Positions 46,199 through 55,992 of a DNA stretch of 64,000 nt are shown one piece after another (within the stretch, counting starts at the first letter, position 1; each line of letters begins with the position of its first letter). The notes under the pieces are model-generated. The model saw only the letters and a program-made list of their open reading frames with translations. It was not told where the DNA came from and did no database searches. This DNA comes from Mesorhizobium sp. AR07 (GTDB lineage: Bacteria > Pseudomonadota > Alphaproteobacteria > Rhizobiales > Rhizobiaceae), in contig NZ_CP080525.1 of assembly GCF_024746815.1 (NCBI RefSeq), positions 2,914,001-2,978,000 of the forward strand, read 5' to 3'. The position numbers and the translations under genes were made by a program.

Positions 46199-46465
46199 AT
46201 GAACGAGGCCGACGCTCTCGACATCGTCCAGTACGCGGTGTGGACGGTGCTCACCGCGTCCGCTCCGGTGGTGCTGGTCGCCATGGTGGTCGGCATCGGC
46301 ATCGCCCTCATCCAGGCGCTGACTCAGGTCCAGGAGATCACCTTGACCTTCGTGCCGAAGATCGTCGCCATCATGCTGGTCGTGGCCCTGACCGGTCCTT
46401 TCATCGGCGGCCAGATATCGGCCTTCACCAACGTCATCTTCGAGCGCATCCAGAACGGGTTCTGA
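46199..46465 (+). CDS. fliQ: Flagellar export gate protein FliQ
   Basis: An 88-residue protein with two membrane helices (VLTASAPVVLVAMVVGIGIA and IVAIMLVVALTGPFIGGQIS) joined by the typical ALTQVQEITLTFVPK loop. It is a small subunit of the FliPQR gate. Last gene of the flgE operon. Confidence 0.95.
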   Translation: MNEADALDIVQYAVWTVLTASAPVVLVAMVVGIGIALIQALTQVQEITLTFVPKIVAIMLVVALTGPFIGGQISAFTNVIFERIQNGF

Positions 46466-46649
46466 GCAGTTCGACGAAAACCGCGCCGCTGCTTTGTTGG
46501 CGAAACGCGGTATTCGCGACGCGCGCTGAACCATCAGCGACCCGGATATGGCGCGAGGCGAGACGTGGACCGCCTCTATCCCATTGTTGGACCATGACCT
46601 TTTTCGAAAGGTGTTCGCCCTTTGCATTGCCATGCCCTACTTTCGGCAA

Positions 46650-46671
46650 ATGATCTGCGCAAACGGATCAT
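46650..46671. promoter_or_regulatory. Inverted repeat upstream of the MFS gene
   Basis: ATGATC (46650-46655) and GATCAT (46666-46671) form a 6-bp inverted repeat with a 10-base centre, 35 bases before the MFS start. It may be an operator; no regulator gene is adjacent. Confidence 0.25.
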
Positions 46672-46705
46672 CTGACGAGCAGGCACGACATGGCAGGGAC
46701 CTCCG

Positions 46706-48349
46706 ATGATTGACGAAAAGCCGGACAGCGAAAGCGTCTCGGCGCTGGCGCCCTTCCGGCACGGCATTTTCCGCGCCGTATGGGCCGCAAGTCTCGTCTC
46801 GAATTTCGGTGGCCTGATCCAGGGCGTCGGTGCTGCCTGGATGATGACCACGATCGCCACCTCGCCCTATCAGGTGGCTCTGGTCCAGGCTTCGACCACC
46901 TTGCCGATCATGCTGTTTGCGCTTGTCGCCGGCGCCATCGCCGACAGTTTCGACCGGCGCAAGGTGATGCTGGTCGCCCAGACCTTCATGCTGGTCGTCT
47001 CGGTGCTTCTGACCCTGTTCACCTATAGCGGCTTGATCACGCCATGGACGCTGCTGGCCTTCACCTTCCTGATCGACAGCGGCACGGCGCTCAACAGCCC
47101 GTCCTGGCAGGCCTCCGTCGGCGACATCGTTCCCCGCAACAAGGTGCCGGCCGCGGTCGCGCTCAACTCGATGGGCTTCAACCTGACCCGCAGCGTCGGC
47201 CCGGCGATCGGCGGCATCATCGTCGCCGCGGCCGGTGCGGCGGCCGCCTTCGCGGCGAACGCGGTGAGCTATATCGGCCTGATCGTCGTGCTGGCGCGTT
47301 GGAAGCCGGACCTGCCGGTGTCGACCTTGCCGCGCGAATCTCTGGGTGCGGCCATGGGCGCCGGCCTGCGCTATGTCGCCATGTCACCCAACATCGGTAA
47401 GGTGCTGGTCAGGGGCGCCGCCTTCGGCTTCAGTGCCGGCGCCGTGCTGGCGCTCTTGCCGCTGGTGGCGCGCGACGTCGTCAAGGGCGACGCGCTGACC
47501 TACGGCATCATGCTTGGCGCCTTCGGCATCGGCGCGGTCGGCGGCGCGCTGATCAGCGTGCGGCTGCGGCAGCTGCTCTCCAGCGAGACGATGGTGCGCT
47601 GTGCCTTCGCCGGCTTCGCCATCTGCGCCTTCAATGCCGCCGTCAGCCATCAAGCCTGGCAGACGTCGCTCGGCCTGCTTGTCGGCGGTGCCTGCTGGGT
47701 GATCGCGCTGTCGCATTTCAACGTCACGGTGCAGATGGCGACACCGCGCTGGGTGGTCGGCCGGGTGCTGTCGGTCTATCAGACCGCGACCTTCGGCGGC
47801 ATCGCGCTCGGCAGCTGGATCTGGGGCGTCGTCGCCGATGCGCATGGCGCCGAGACCGCGCTGATCGCGGCCAGCATCGCCATGCTGGCTGGCGGCGCCA
47901 TCGGCCTGCTGCTGCCGCTGCCGCAACAGCAGGTGCTCAACCTCGATCCGCTCAACCGCTTCAGGGAACCGCACCTCGCGCTCGACCTGAAGCCGCGCAG
48001 CGGCCCGATCGCCATCATGATCGAGTACATCATCCGCGGCGAGGACGTGCCGGAGTTCCTCGCCATCATGGCCGAGCGAGGCCGCATCCGCCGCCGTGAC
48101 GGCGCCCGCAACTGGACGCTGGCGCGCGACCTTGAAAATCCGGCGATCTGGATCGAGCACTATCACACGCCGACCTGGATCGAATATGTCCGCCACAATG
48201 GACGCATTACCCACGCCGACGCCGTCATCGGCGAGCGCGTGCGGGCGCTGCACAGTGGCGACGAGCCGCCGCGCGTGCGGCGCATGATCGAGCGACCGAC
48301 GACCGCCGGCACCGCGCTCGTGATGGCCAAAGGACCGATCGAGCATTAG
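46706..48349 (+). CDS. MFS exporter of the MFS_3 type with a C-terminal ABM-like domain
   Basis: A 547-residue major facilitator protein. About 12 hydrophobic segments cover residues 20-405, with the motif GAIADSFDRRKVM in the first cytoplasmic loop. The last 110 residues form a soluble domain (YIIRGEDVPEFLAIMAERGR, then NPAIWIEHYHTPTWIEYVRH) resembling a dimeric alpha/beta barrel (ABM-like), which is usual for this subfamily. Members are related to the enterobactin exporter EntS. Substrate unknown. It is the first of four non-flagellar genes between fliQ and flhA. Confidence 0.85.
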   Translation: MIDEKPDSESVSALAPFRHGIFRAVWAASLVSNFGGLIQGVGAAWMMTTIATSPYQVALVQASTTLPIMLFALVAGAIADSFDRRKVMLVAQTFMLVVSVLLTLFTYSGLITPWTLLAFTFLIDSGTALNSPSWQASVGDIVPRNKVPAAVALNSMGFNLTRSVGPAIGGIIVAAAGAAAAFAANAVSYIGLIVVLARWKPDLPVSTLPRESLGAAMGAGLRYVAMSPNIGKVLVRGAAFGFSAGAVLALLPLVARDVVKGDALTYGIMLGAFGIGAVGGALISVRLRQLLSSETMVRCAFAGFAICAFNAAVSHQAWQTSLGLLVGGACWVIALSHFNVTVQMATPRWVVGRVLSVYQTATFGGIALGSWIWGVVADAHGAETALIAASIAMLAGGAIGLLLPLPQQQVLNLDPLNRFREPHLALDLKPRSGPIAIMIEYIIRGEDVPEFLAIMAERGRIRRRDGARNWTLARDLENPAIWIEHYHTPTWIEYVRHNGRITHADAVIGERVRALHSGDEPPRVRRMIERPTTAGTALVMAKGPIEH

Positions 48350-48420
48350 TCCAGAGCCGGCGACTTGGAGTAAGAAAGAGCAGAGTCCGACCGGAAGCGG
48401 GCTTTCTCAGCAAAACCCGA

Positions 48421-49113
48421 GTGCCTATTAACGTCGCATTAGCCCGCTTATTCCAACATAGACGGATGAACATCGATCCGCCCAGCGCGGTTTTCGGCCG
48501 ACGCGGGCGCGAGGTCCGCGCCCCGGTCGCGTTGGCTGACCGTGCGGTGAGACCGGCGCGCGCTATCGGCCATATCGCGTATCTGTTTGGGTTGATGGGC
48601 CTTTTGCTGGTCGTCGCCGTCGCAATCTTCTGGGCATTTCCAGCCATCGAAAAGCTGAATGCGGAAAGCGCGCGGGCGGAGCAAAGCGTAGTCAAAATTG
48701 TCAACCAGCCGATTACCCACCTACCCCGCTCTGGGCAATTTACGGTGTTTTCGCCAGGCTGGTTTCATCCAGGCGCCATAAAGCCGGATTTCAACAATGT
48801 TGATATCCGCGCCACGCAAGAACGCTCGTATGTGGACCATGTCACATCCGACCTGAACCCGTCGGAAATGTTCGTCGGAAGTGAACTCGAGTTCAACGCG
48901 ATGACCAAGTATTTCTACACCGACCTGACGCTGCCCAAAAAACGCCTGTCCGCCGCCGAGATGGTCGAGATCAACGGCCTCTATCGCGTTATCGGCCACG
49001 ACGACCAGGCGGTATTGATGCGATGGTTGATGATAATCGTCGTCGTCGGGTTTTGTGTCGGATCCGCGTTGCTTCTGCTGATCCGTCGAACGCGTCGACT
49101 GTCGACGGGGTGA
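48421..49113 (+). CDS. Uncharacterised protein with two membrane helices
   Basis: A protein of 230 residues (215 from the alternative ATG at 48466). Two membrane helices at about 50-72 and 200-222 enclose some 125 residues that are probably periplasmic and contain SGQFTVFSPGWFHPGAIKPD and YFYTDLTLPKK. No domain was recognised. It follows the MFS gene by 71 bases and converges with the CLC gene. Confidence 0.65.
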   Translation: MPINVALARLFQHRRMNIDPPSAVFGRRGREVRAPVALADRAVRPARAIGHIAYLFGLMGLLLVVAVAIFWAFPAIEKLNAESARAEQSVVKIVNQPITHLPRSGQFTVFSPGWFHPGAIKPDFNNVDIRATQERSYVDHVTSDLNPSEMFVGSELEFNAMTKYFYTDLTLPKKRLSAAEMVEINGLYRVIGHDDQAVLMRWLMIIVVVGFCVGSALLLLIRRTRRLSTG

Positions 49114-49156
49114 TCGGTACCTTCGCTGGGTCCGGGGCGCTTTTGGGTGACATGCA

Positions 49157-51013
49157 TCAACCTTCGCCCGACAGGTCCCTGCGCGCCTTGTCGAGTTCCT
49201 CGGCATAGCGCCGCATCAAATGGCCTTCGGTCAACAGCCCCAGCACGATGCGATCGGTAAAATCCTCGACCACGGCGAGCTCTTCCGCGCCGGCGCGCTG
49301 GAAGGTCTCGGCGGCGGACTGCACGTTCATGCTGGGCACCAGCACCGCGTCCTTGAACTGGGCGAGATCGCGCACCGCCACCTCGCCATCGGAAGGATCG
49401 CTGTGCAGTTCGGCCACGATCAGCACGCCGACATAGTGATCGCCCGGATCGACGGCGATGACGCGCTGCGCCGAACCGAGCGGCACTTGCCTGCGGAAGG
49501 CGGCCAGCGTCGTCGAGGCATAGATGGTCTTGATGTCCTTGCGCATCATCGAGCCGACGGTGAGATTGCGCATCCAGCCGACATCGTGGGCGCTGCGGAT
49601 TGTCTCGCCGCGCAGATGGAAGCGCCATGTCGAGAAGGAATAGCCGAACGTTTCGCGCACCAGGATGGCGGACATGATCGAGGCGGCCAGCACAACACCC
49701 GTCAGCGTCAGGTCGCGGGTCGATTCCAGCGCCAGGAAGGTCATCGTCAGCGGGCCGCCGACGACACCGACGGCGAGCGACGTCATGCCGACGACGGCGG
49801 CGACGGCCGGGTCGATGCCGGTCGCCGGCGAGACGAGCGCCATCACACCGGCAAATGCCTTGCCGAGCAGCGCGCCCAGGAACAGGGAGGCGAAGAACAG
49901 CCCGCCGCGAAAGCCCGAACCCAGGGAGATGGCGGACGCCGCCAGCTTCAACACGAAGACGCTGGCCACCACGGCCAGCCCGTAATTCATCGAGAATTCG
50001 CGATGCAGCGCGCCATGGCCGCTGGACAGGACCTGCGGCGTGACCAGCCCCAGCAGTCCGACGATGACGCCGCCGATGACGGGGCGCAGCGACGCATCGA
50101 TCGACAGCCTGGCGAAACCGCGTTCGATCAGCGTTACCAGATGCATGATGGCGATCGAGGCCGCCCCGCCGAGCAGGCCAAGCAGCAGGAACGGCACGTA
50201 CTGGCTGGCGGTGAGCGCCGGCAGGCCTGAAAGCTCGAGCGGAAACGGCACCCCGCCAAACATCTCGGCGGTCAGCGAGGCCGAGATCGCGGCGGTCATG
50301 ACCGGCGCGACATTGGCGACAGAATAGATGCCGATGACCAGTTCGAAACCATAGAAGGCCCCGGTCAGCGGCGCGTCGAAGGCGGCGGCGATGGCGCCGG
50401 CGGCGCCGCAGCCAACCAGGATGCGGACATCGTTGCGGCGCAGCCTGAAGATGCGCGCCAGCCGCGATGCCAGGCCGGACCCGACCTGCGTATAACCGGC
50501 CTCCAGCCCCACCGAGGCGCCGAAGCCGCTGGAAATCATCGTCTGGCCGACGATGATGAAAGTGTCGGTCAGCGACATGCGGCCGCCATAGAGCGCGTTG
50601 GCCTCGATCGGGTCGATCGGAGTGCGGAATTTCCGCAGTCTGAGCCAGATCACCGTCAGCCCGAGCAGGATGCCTCCGATCGCAGGTATCAGCGCCTGCA
50701 ACGGATTGGCGAGCGAGAACATGCCGGAAAGCCGTCCGCCGGGCTGAACGCCGAACAACAGCCCGTGCAGGTCCTGCACGATCTGGCTCATCGCTGTGAC
50801 CAGGACCCCCGCCATCACCCCGACGACGCCGGCCAGAATGACCACCGCGATGCCGCGCGCCTCGAGCAGCGGCAGCGATCTGATCAGCACCGCGCGCAGC
50901 CGGCGGGCATAGACTTCGCTGTGGTTTCTGGAAAGCACTGGGGCGGCTCGCCGATATCGATAAAGGCAGTGGAAGGCCCGCTGATACGCCCGGCGGCACG
51001 GCATGGCAACCAC
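49157..51013 (-). CDS. CLC-family chloride channel/antiporter with CBS domains
   Basis: A 618-residue membrane protein. The CLC fold is shown by GLEAGYTQVGSGLASRLAR (in place of the classical GREGP loop), GCGAAGAIAAAFDAPLTGAF and SLGSGFRGGLFFASLFLGAL. About 150 C-terminal residues look like a CBS pair (NLTVGSMMRKDIKTIYASTT, LTEGHLMRRYAEELDKA). It moves chloride, or exchanges chloride for protons. The start may lie a few codons inside the given frame. Not related to motility. Confidence 0.88.
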   Translation of the reverse strand: MVAMPCRRAYQRAFHCLYRYRRAAPVLSRNHSEVYARRLRAVLIRSLPLLEARGIAVVILAGVVGVMAGVLVTAMSQIVQDLHGLLFGVQPGGRLSGMFSLANPLQALIPAIGGILLGLTVIWLRLRKFRTPIDPIEANALYGGRMSLTDTFIIVGQTMISSGFGASVGLEAGYTQVGSGLASRLARIFRLRRNDVRILVGCGAAGAIAAAFDAPLTGAFYGFELVIGIYSVANVAPVMTAAISASLTAEMFGGVPFPLELSGLPALTASQYVPFLLLGLLGGAASIAIMHLVTLIERGFARLSIDASLRPVIGGVIVGLLGLVTPQVLSSGHGALHREFSMNYGLAVVASVFVLKLAASAISLGSGFRGGLFFASLFLGALLGKAFAGVMALVSPATGIDPAVAAVVGMTSLAVGVVGGPLTMTFLALESTRDLTLTGVVLAASIMSAILVRETFGYSFSTWRFHLRGETIRSAHDVGWMRNLTVGSMMRKDIKTIYASTTLAAFRRQVPLGSAQRVIAVDPGDHYVGVLIVAELHSDPSDGEVAVRDLAQFKDAVLVPSMNVQSAAETFQRAGAEELAVVEDFTDRIVLGLLTEGHLMRRYAEELDKARRDLSGEG

Positions 51014-51118
51014 AATGCCGACATGAAAGGCGCCATTGTGGCACCGGGCCGGCCATTGCTGCTTTTGCTGGAACGCAACCGGCGCCGCCGTCGGCTGACG
51101 GGCCGGTTGGCAGGTCGA

Positions 51119-51418
51119 TCAGGTCGGCATGGGCTCGCCAGCTTCATAGAGCACGAGATTGCGCGCGCCGATGCCAAGTGCCGGCCAGCTCGAGCGCCAG
51201 TCCGCGATGTGCGGTGAGCGGAAATGTGCGTCGAGCGCTGCCCTGTCGCTCCAGACTTCCGTGACCCGGATGAGCTCGGCGTCGAACACATCCTGCGCGT
51301 AGGAATATTGGACGCAGCCGGGCTCGGCGCGACTGGCCGAAACCATGCGCTCCATTGCGGGCTTTGCCTCCTCGAGCTTTTCCGGCGGCAGGCGGACGGC
51401 GCCAATGATCAGAAGCAT
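51119..51418 (-). CDS. Antibiotic-biosynthesis monooxygenase (ABM) domain protein
   Basis: A 99-residue single-domain protein of the dimeric alpha/beta-barrel ABM family (YgiN-like). Typical motifs are RAEPGCVQYSYAQD and VTEVWSDRAALDAHFRSPHI. Such proteins oxidise quinols or other aromatics, or act on heme; the substrate is unclear. It is divergent from flhA. Confidence 0.85.
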   Translation of the reverse strand: MLLIIGAVRLPPEKLEEAKPAMERMVSASRAEPGCVQYSYAQDVFDAELIRVTEVWSDRAALDAHFRSPHIADWRSSWPALGIGARNLVLYEAGEPMPT

Positions 51419-51485
51419 GCAGTTTCCTTTCGAAGGTGCGGTCTCGGAGGTGCGCTTTGAGGCGCAGTAGCCAGTCTCCCACCCT

Positions 51486-51508
51486 CGCGCAAGCTTGGCC
51501 GGTTAGGG
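51486..51508 (+). promoter_or_regulatory. Candidate flagellar promoter box upstream of flhA
   Basis: CGCGCAAG-N10-TAGGG, about 45 bases before the flhA ATG. Confidence 0.45.
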
Positions 51509-51552
51509 TTTGACACCTGTCGCGCGCGGCGGACTTGGCATTTGGGGACGAC

Positions 51553-53640
51553 ATGGCGATCAGCGAAAGCATTCAGCCCGGCGCGGTGGCCAAGAACGGC
51601 CGCGACGTTTTCTTTGCCATCGGCATCGTCATCATCCTGGCCGTGCTGTTCCTGCCGATCCCGGCCTTTCTCATCGACATCGGCCTCGCCTTCTCGATCG
51701 CGCTTTCGGTGCTGATCCTGATGGTGGCGTTGTGGATCCAGCGGCCGCTCGATTTCTCGTCGTTCCCGACCGTGCTGCTCATCGCCACCATGCTGCGGCT
51801 GTCGCTCAACATCGCCACCACGCGCATGATCCTGTCGCATGGCAACGAGGGGACGCACGCCGCCGGCTATGTCATTGCCGGCTTCTCCAAGCTGGTGATG
51901 GCCAGCGACTTCGTCATCGGCCTCATCGTCTTCATGATCCTGGTCGTGGTGAACTTCATCGTCATCACCAAGGGCGCCACGCGTATCGCCGAAGTCGGCG
52001 CCCGCTTTACCCTCGACGCCATCCCCGGCAAGCAGATGTCGATCGACGCCGACCTTTCCGCCGGCATGATCGACGACAAGACGGCGCAGCTGCGCCGCCG
52101 CGAACTTGAGGAAGAATCCTCCTTCTTCGGCTCGATGGACGGTGCCTCGAAATTCGTCCGCGGCGATGCCATCGCCGGCCTCATCATCACCGCCATCAAC
52201 ATCGTCGGCGGCATCGCCATCGGCTATATCAGGCACGGCATGGGCATGGGCGAGGCCGCCGACGTGTTCATCAAGCTGTCGGTCGGCGACGGTCTCGTCA
52301 CCCAGATCCCGGCGCTGATCGTCTCATTGGCCGCCGGCCTGCTGGTGTCCAAGGGCGGCACGCGCGGCTCGACCAACCAGGCGGTGTTCGGCCAGCTCGG
52401 CGCCCATCCGCGCGCGCTTTACGTGGCGGCATCGCTGCTGGTGCTGCTCGGTCTGATGCCCGGCCTGCCGCTGTTTCCATTCTTTGCGCTGGCTGCCGGC
52501 ATGGCGGGTCTCGGCTACATCATCCCGATGCGCCACAACCGCGTCCTCGCCGAGGCCGAGGCGATCAAGGACCAGGAGAAGGCAACCAAGGTCGAAGAGG
52601 AAAAGAACTCGGTCAAGGCCTCGCTCGCCACCGCCGAGATCGAGCTCCTGATCGGCAAGCAGCTTTCGACCCGGCTTCTGGTGTCGCATCAGGAACTGGT
52701 CTTCCGCATGGGCAAGATGCGCAAGAAATTCGCCACCCAGTACGGCTTCGTCGTGCCGGAGGTGCGCGTCGCCGACGATTTCGCCATCCCGCCGAAGAGC
52801 TACCAGATCAAGGTGCACGGCACCGTGGTGGCCGAATACCAGATGCGCGTCGGCGAGATCATGGTGCTGCTCGGCAACCGCGACATACCCGAAATACCGG
52901 GCGAGGAAATCCGCGAGCCGGCCTTCGGCATGCGCGCCTATTCCGTGGTCGAAGCCTTCGCCGAAGATTTGAAGCGCGAGAACTACACCTTCGCCGACAA
53001 CATGTCGGTGCTGCTCACCCACCTCTCCGAGGTCATCCGCAACAACCTGCCGCAGCTTCTGTCCTACAAAGACATGAAGGCGCTGCTCGAACGGCAGGAC
53101 CAGGAGTACCGCAAGCTCGCCGACGAGATCTGCACCACGCACATCTCCTACCCCGGCCTGCAGGCGGTGCTGAAGCTGCTGCTCGCCGAGCGCGTCTCGA
53201 TCCGCAACCTGCATCTGATCATCGAGGCGATAGCCGAGATCGCGCCGCATGTGCGCCGCACCGAGCAGATCGTCGAACACGTCCGCATCCGCATGGCGCA
53301 GCAGATCTGCGGCGACCTCTCCGAGAGCGGCGTGCTGAAGGTGCTGCGCCTCGGCAACCGCTGGGATCTCGCCTTCCACCAGAGCCTCAAGCGCGACGCC
53401 AAGGGCGAGGTGCGCGAATTCGACATCGATCCGCGCCAACTGGAAGAGTTCGGCCAGGACGCGACCAAGGCGATCAAGAAGTTTCTCGAAGCCGGCGAGC
53501 GTTTCGTGCTGGTCACCGCGCCCGATGCCCGCCCCTATGTGCGCATGATCGTAGAGCGGCTGTTCACCACACTGCCGGTGCTCAGCCATGTCGAAATCGC
53601 CAAGGGCGTCGAGATCAAGGTGCTCGGAACCATCTCGTGA
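51553..53640 (+). CDS. flhA: Flagellar export gate protein FlhA
   Basis: A 695-residue export gate protein. Membrane segments fill the first 320 residues, with the conserved FHIPEP-type loop region ([21 protein letters not shown], then [28 protein letters not shown]). The cytoplasmic domain ([20 protein letters not shown] to the end) receives chaperone-substrate complexes. ATG at 51553 has GGGGA six bases upstream; the frame extends to a TTG at 51535. Overlaps fliR by GTGA. Confidence 0.96.
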   Translation: MAISESIQPGAVAKNGRDVFFAIGIVIILAVLFLPIPAFLIDIGLAFSIALSVLILMVALWIQRPLDFSSFPTVLLIATMLRLSLNIATTRMILSHGNEGTHAAGYVIAGFSKLVMASDFVIGLIVFMILVVVNFIVITKGATRIAEVGARFTLDAIPGKQMSIDADLSAGMIDDKTAQLRRRELEEESSFFGSMDGASKFVRGDAIAGLIITAINIVGGIAIGYIRHGMGMGEAADVFIKLSVGDGLVTQIPALIVSLAAGLLVSKGGTRGSTNQAVFGQLGAHPRALYVAASLLVLLGLMPGLPLFPFFALAAGMAGLGYIIPMRHNRVLAEAEAIKDQEKATKVEEEKNSVKASLATAEIELLIGKQLSTRLLVSHQELVFRMGKMRKKFATQYGFVVPEVRVADDFAIPPKSYQIKVHGTVVAEYQMRVGEIMVLLGNRDIPEIPGEEIREPAFGMRAYSVVEAFAEDLKRENYTFADNMSVLLTHLSEVIRNNLPQLLSYKDMKALLERQDQEYRKLADEICTTHISYPGLQAVLKLLLAERVSIRNLHLIIEAIAEIAPHVRRTEQIVEHVRIRMAQQICGDLSESGVLKVLRLGNRWDLAFHQSLKRDAKGEVREFDIDPRQLEEFGQDATKAIKKFLEAGERFVLVTAPDARPYVRMIVERLFTTLPVLSHVEIAKGVEIKVLGTIS

Positions 53641-54389
53641 GTGTGCTGTCGCAAGGCGTCGTCATCGCGGCGTTCCTCGCCTTCTGCCGCATCGGCGCCT
53701 GCTTCATGCTGATGCCGGGCCTGTCCAGCGCCCGCGTTCCGGTCCAGGTCAGGCTGTTCGTGGCGGTCGCCGCCACCGGCGGCCTGCTCGCCTTCCTGTG
53801 GGACCGCATCTTTCCCTTCGTCGATCCGCGCCCGCAGATCCTGGTGCCGATGATCATTTCGGAACTTCTGGTCGGCGGCCTGATCGGCGCCATGACCAGG
53901 CTCTACATGGAAGCCTTGCGCTTCATGGGCTCGGCCATCGCCATGCTAATCGGCTATGGCGGCTCCGGCGGCCCGGCGATCGAGGAGCCCGAACCGCAGG
54001 CGGCGCTTGCCGCCATCATCTCGTTCTCGGCGCTGTTGATGCTGTTCGTCTTCGATTTCGATCATGAGATCATACGCGCGCTGGTGACGTCCTACACCGT
54101 CGCGCCGGTCAACATCTTCTTCAACCCGCAGGCAGCGCTCGTCGATGTCACCGACACGGTGTCCGACACCTTCTTCCTGGTCATCCGCCTCGGCAGCCCG
54201 TTTGTCGCCTATGCCATTCTCGTCAATCTGACGATCGGCTTCGTCAACAAGCTGACCCCGCAGATCCCGATCTACTTCATTTCCCAGCCCTTCATCATCG
54301 GCGGCGGGTTGATCATCTTCTATTTCGCCGTCGGCACCATGCTGTCGCTGTTCGTCAACGGCTTTGTCGACCTGACGCTGGCAAGATAG
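53637..54389 (+). CDS. fliR: Flagellar export gate protein FliR
   Basis: A 250-residue gate component with six hydrophobic segments, starting at GTG that overlaps the flhA stop (GTGA). Motifs [21 protein letters not shown] and [40 protein letters not shown] are those of FliR. Confidence 0.95.
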   Translation: MSVLSQGVVIAAFLAFCRIGACFMLMPGLSSARVPVQVRLFVAVAATGGLLAFLWDRIFPFVDPRPQILVPMIISELLVGGLIGAMTRLYMEALRFMGSAIAMLIGYGGSGGPAIEEPEPQAALAAIISFSALLMLFVFDFDHEIIRALVTSYTVAPVNIFFNPQAALVDVTDTVSDTFFLVIRLGSPFVAYAILVNLTIGFVNKLTPQIPIYFISQPFIIGGGLIIFYFAVGTMLSLFVNGFVDLTLAR

Positions 54390-54391
54390 CC

Positions 54392-54778
54392 ATGAGCACA
54401 CGCAAGGACCGCCTGAAGAAACTGGTCAAGGTGCAGGAACAGCTGAAGGCACTGCACGAAACCCGCCATGCCACTTTCCTTGCCGCGGCCAGCACGGCCG
54501 AGGCCGAGGCCAGGGAACTGGTCGGGCATTTCGACCAGGCCGATTCCCTCTCCCGCCTGTTTCCCGAACTTTACCATCGTCGCATCGCCAGTGCGGTCGG
54601 GCGCCAGGAAACGAACCTCGCAAGCGCCAGGCAAGAGGCCGGCCTCATCGCCACTGCCACCGCGCGCACCAACATGGTCGAGCGCGCCTACAAGGACATC
54701 CGCAACCGCGACGAACGCGAACGCTCCGACCGCGAGCGGCTCGACCTGATCGCGCAGAAGCGGGAGAAGGAGGAGTAG
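54392..54778 (+). CDS. FliJ-like coiled-coil protein (candidate)
   Basis: A 128-residue, very charged, almost wholly helical protein two bases after fliR (MSTRKDRLKKLVKVQEQLKA start). Size, coiled-coil nature and N-terminal basic stretch fit FliJ, the stalk protein of the FliI ATPase, which otherwise has no gene in this window. There is no sequence signature strong enough to be sure, and the ATPase gene is 31 kb away. Confidence 0.65.
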   Translation: MSTRKDRLKKLVKVQEQLKALHETRHATFLAAASTAEAEARELVGHFDQADSLSRLFPELYHRRIASAVGRQETNLASARQEAGLIATATARTNMVERAYKDIRNRDERERSDRERLDLIAQKREKEE

Positions 54779-54830
54779 CGAAGGGTGTTCTGCTATTGAC
54801 CCCAAACGGACCTAGTCTTTCATTCGGCAA

Positions 54831-54859
54831 ACGGCGACTATGCGCCTCATAGTCGCCGT
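54831..54859. terminator. Perfect 12-bp hairpin after the flhA operon
   Basis: Arms ACGGCGACTATG (54831-54842) and CATAGTCGCCGT (54848-54859) with a loop of five bases, 52 bases after the FliJ-like gene. No T-tract follows, so it may be a factor-dependent terminator, an mRNA-end stabiliser or a protein site. Confidence 0.45.
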
Positions 54860-55267
54860 CCGCCGATCCCCTCGCCAAGCCTGGAAGCTGCCGTACGTTC
54901 ACCTTCGGCCGGCGGCTAACATGGACATTTCCGCCCGACAGCTTTTGACAAGATCGGCGTTGATAGCTGCCTATCGCGAGGCCAGCCGAAATGCGGATTT
55001 GGTTGCGCTCTGGCGGTAACATCATGCCGTCGATTGGGCGCAAATGAAAATCCGTATGGACGAGGCGACCCTCGCGAATGGCGACATCAGGTGCACCAAG
55101 GTCCGGAAATGCTCGACTTCGCTGAGGCCGTCCTCAAGTCTGACAGGTCACGCTTCGTTGACTGAAATGGGGTCGCCGAATTGCAAAAGAGATTTGAGGG
55201 GACGACATGATAGACGACGAAGCAACGCCCGCCAGCGCGCGGAGGGCTCAACCCACCAAAACGTAAC

Positions 55268-55501
55268 CTACGCGGCGCGTCGTTGAGCGAAGTGGAGACC
55301 CGAACGGGCTCGACGAGGGTCGACGGCAGTCACGATGCTGTGGTGGTGATCGCAGTAGACGCGATCCGGCGAAGTCGGCCCAGCACAAAAACGGTAACCG
55401 CCGGGTACTGATGGGTCTTCGCTCACCGGGAAGCGGCACTGATAGACGCCTAGCTGAATGAGGGGGACGTCTCTCGAAGTCAGTCTGATATTTTCAGGCA
55501 T
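55268..55501 (-). CDS. Small GcrA-like zinc-motif protein (C-terminal domain only)
   Basis: A 77-residue frame whose centre reads C-R-F-P-V, then FCAGPTSPDRVYCDHH. This pattern (C-x-W/F-P ... F-C-G/A ... Y-C-x-x-H) is that of the C-terminal region of the cell-cycle regulator GcrA. The N-terminal helix-turn-helix of GcrA is absent. AGGAA lies about ten bases before the ATG. It is either a short GcrA-related protein or the remnant of one; the surrounding DNA is decayed. Confidence 0.5.
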   Translation of the reverse strand: MPENIRLTSRDVPLIQLGVYQCRFPVSEDPSVPGGYRFCAGPTSPDRVYCDHHHSIVTAVDPRRARSGLHFAQRRAA

Positions 55502-55992
55502 GATGGTTTTCAGGTTCCTAGTTCATAAGCCGATGCCGGCTGACGGCCGCAGCGCGACCCCACCGAGGCCAGCTTCTCTCGTTTGGAAGGCTATAGACCA
55601 CCATATGGTGTTGGTCGCAGCATCAATGAAGTCCGAGGCCCTGCTATACGAAGCCAATAGTTTGCGACTTAAGGCCACACATGCGCGAGTAAGAACGTAT
55701 AGGCTACCTCGGGCACCAGCCCTGCCGGGGTTTGTCGGCGGCGGGGGTGTAGCGGCTTTGTGGCGCCCCTGAGAGGCGCGCCCAGCCGTTCACGCTCAGG
55801 ACCGTGATAGAAGGGGCTCTCGCCCCAAAACCCAAATCGCTCCGAAAGACGGAGTTCGATCCAACGGTGATCTTGTTCATTGTCCGTGTTGCGAATGGCA
55901 GCAATGCGCCTCAAAACTGGCCATCGAATAGCTCGATGCTCGCTCCCGAAAGCAGACATGACTGTCAGCCGGACCAAAGGAACCTTGGGGAA

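Noticed and set aside
55044..55286. Plus-strand 80-codon frame before the GcrA-like ORF
   Set aside because: No motif, no ribosome binding site, biased towards basic residues as in chance frames.
55669..55977. Minus-strand 102-codon frame in the decayed region
   Set aside because: Composition is like degenerate rhizobial repeat DNA, without a domain or ribosome binding site; not supported as a gene.
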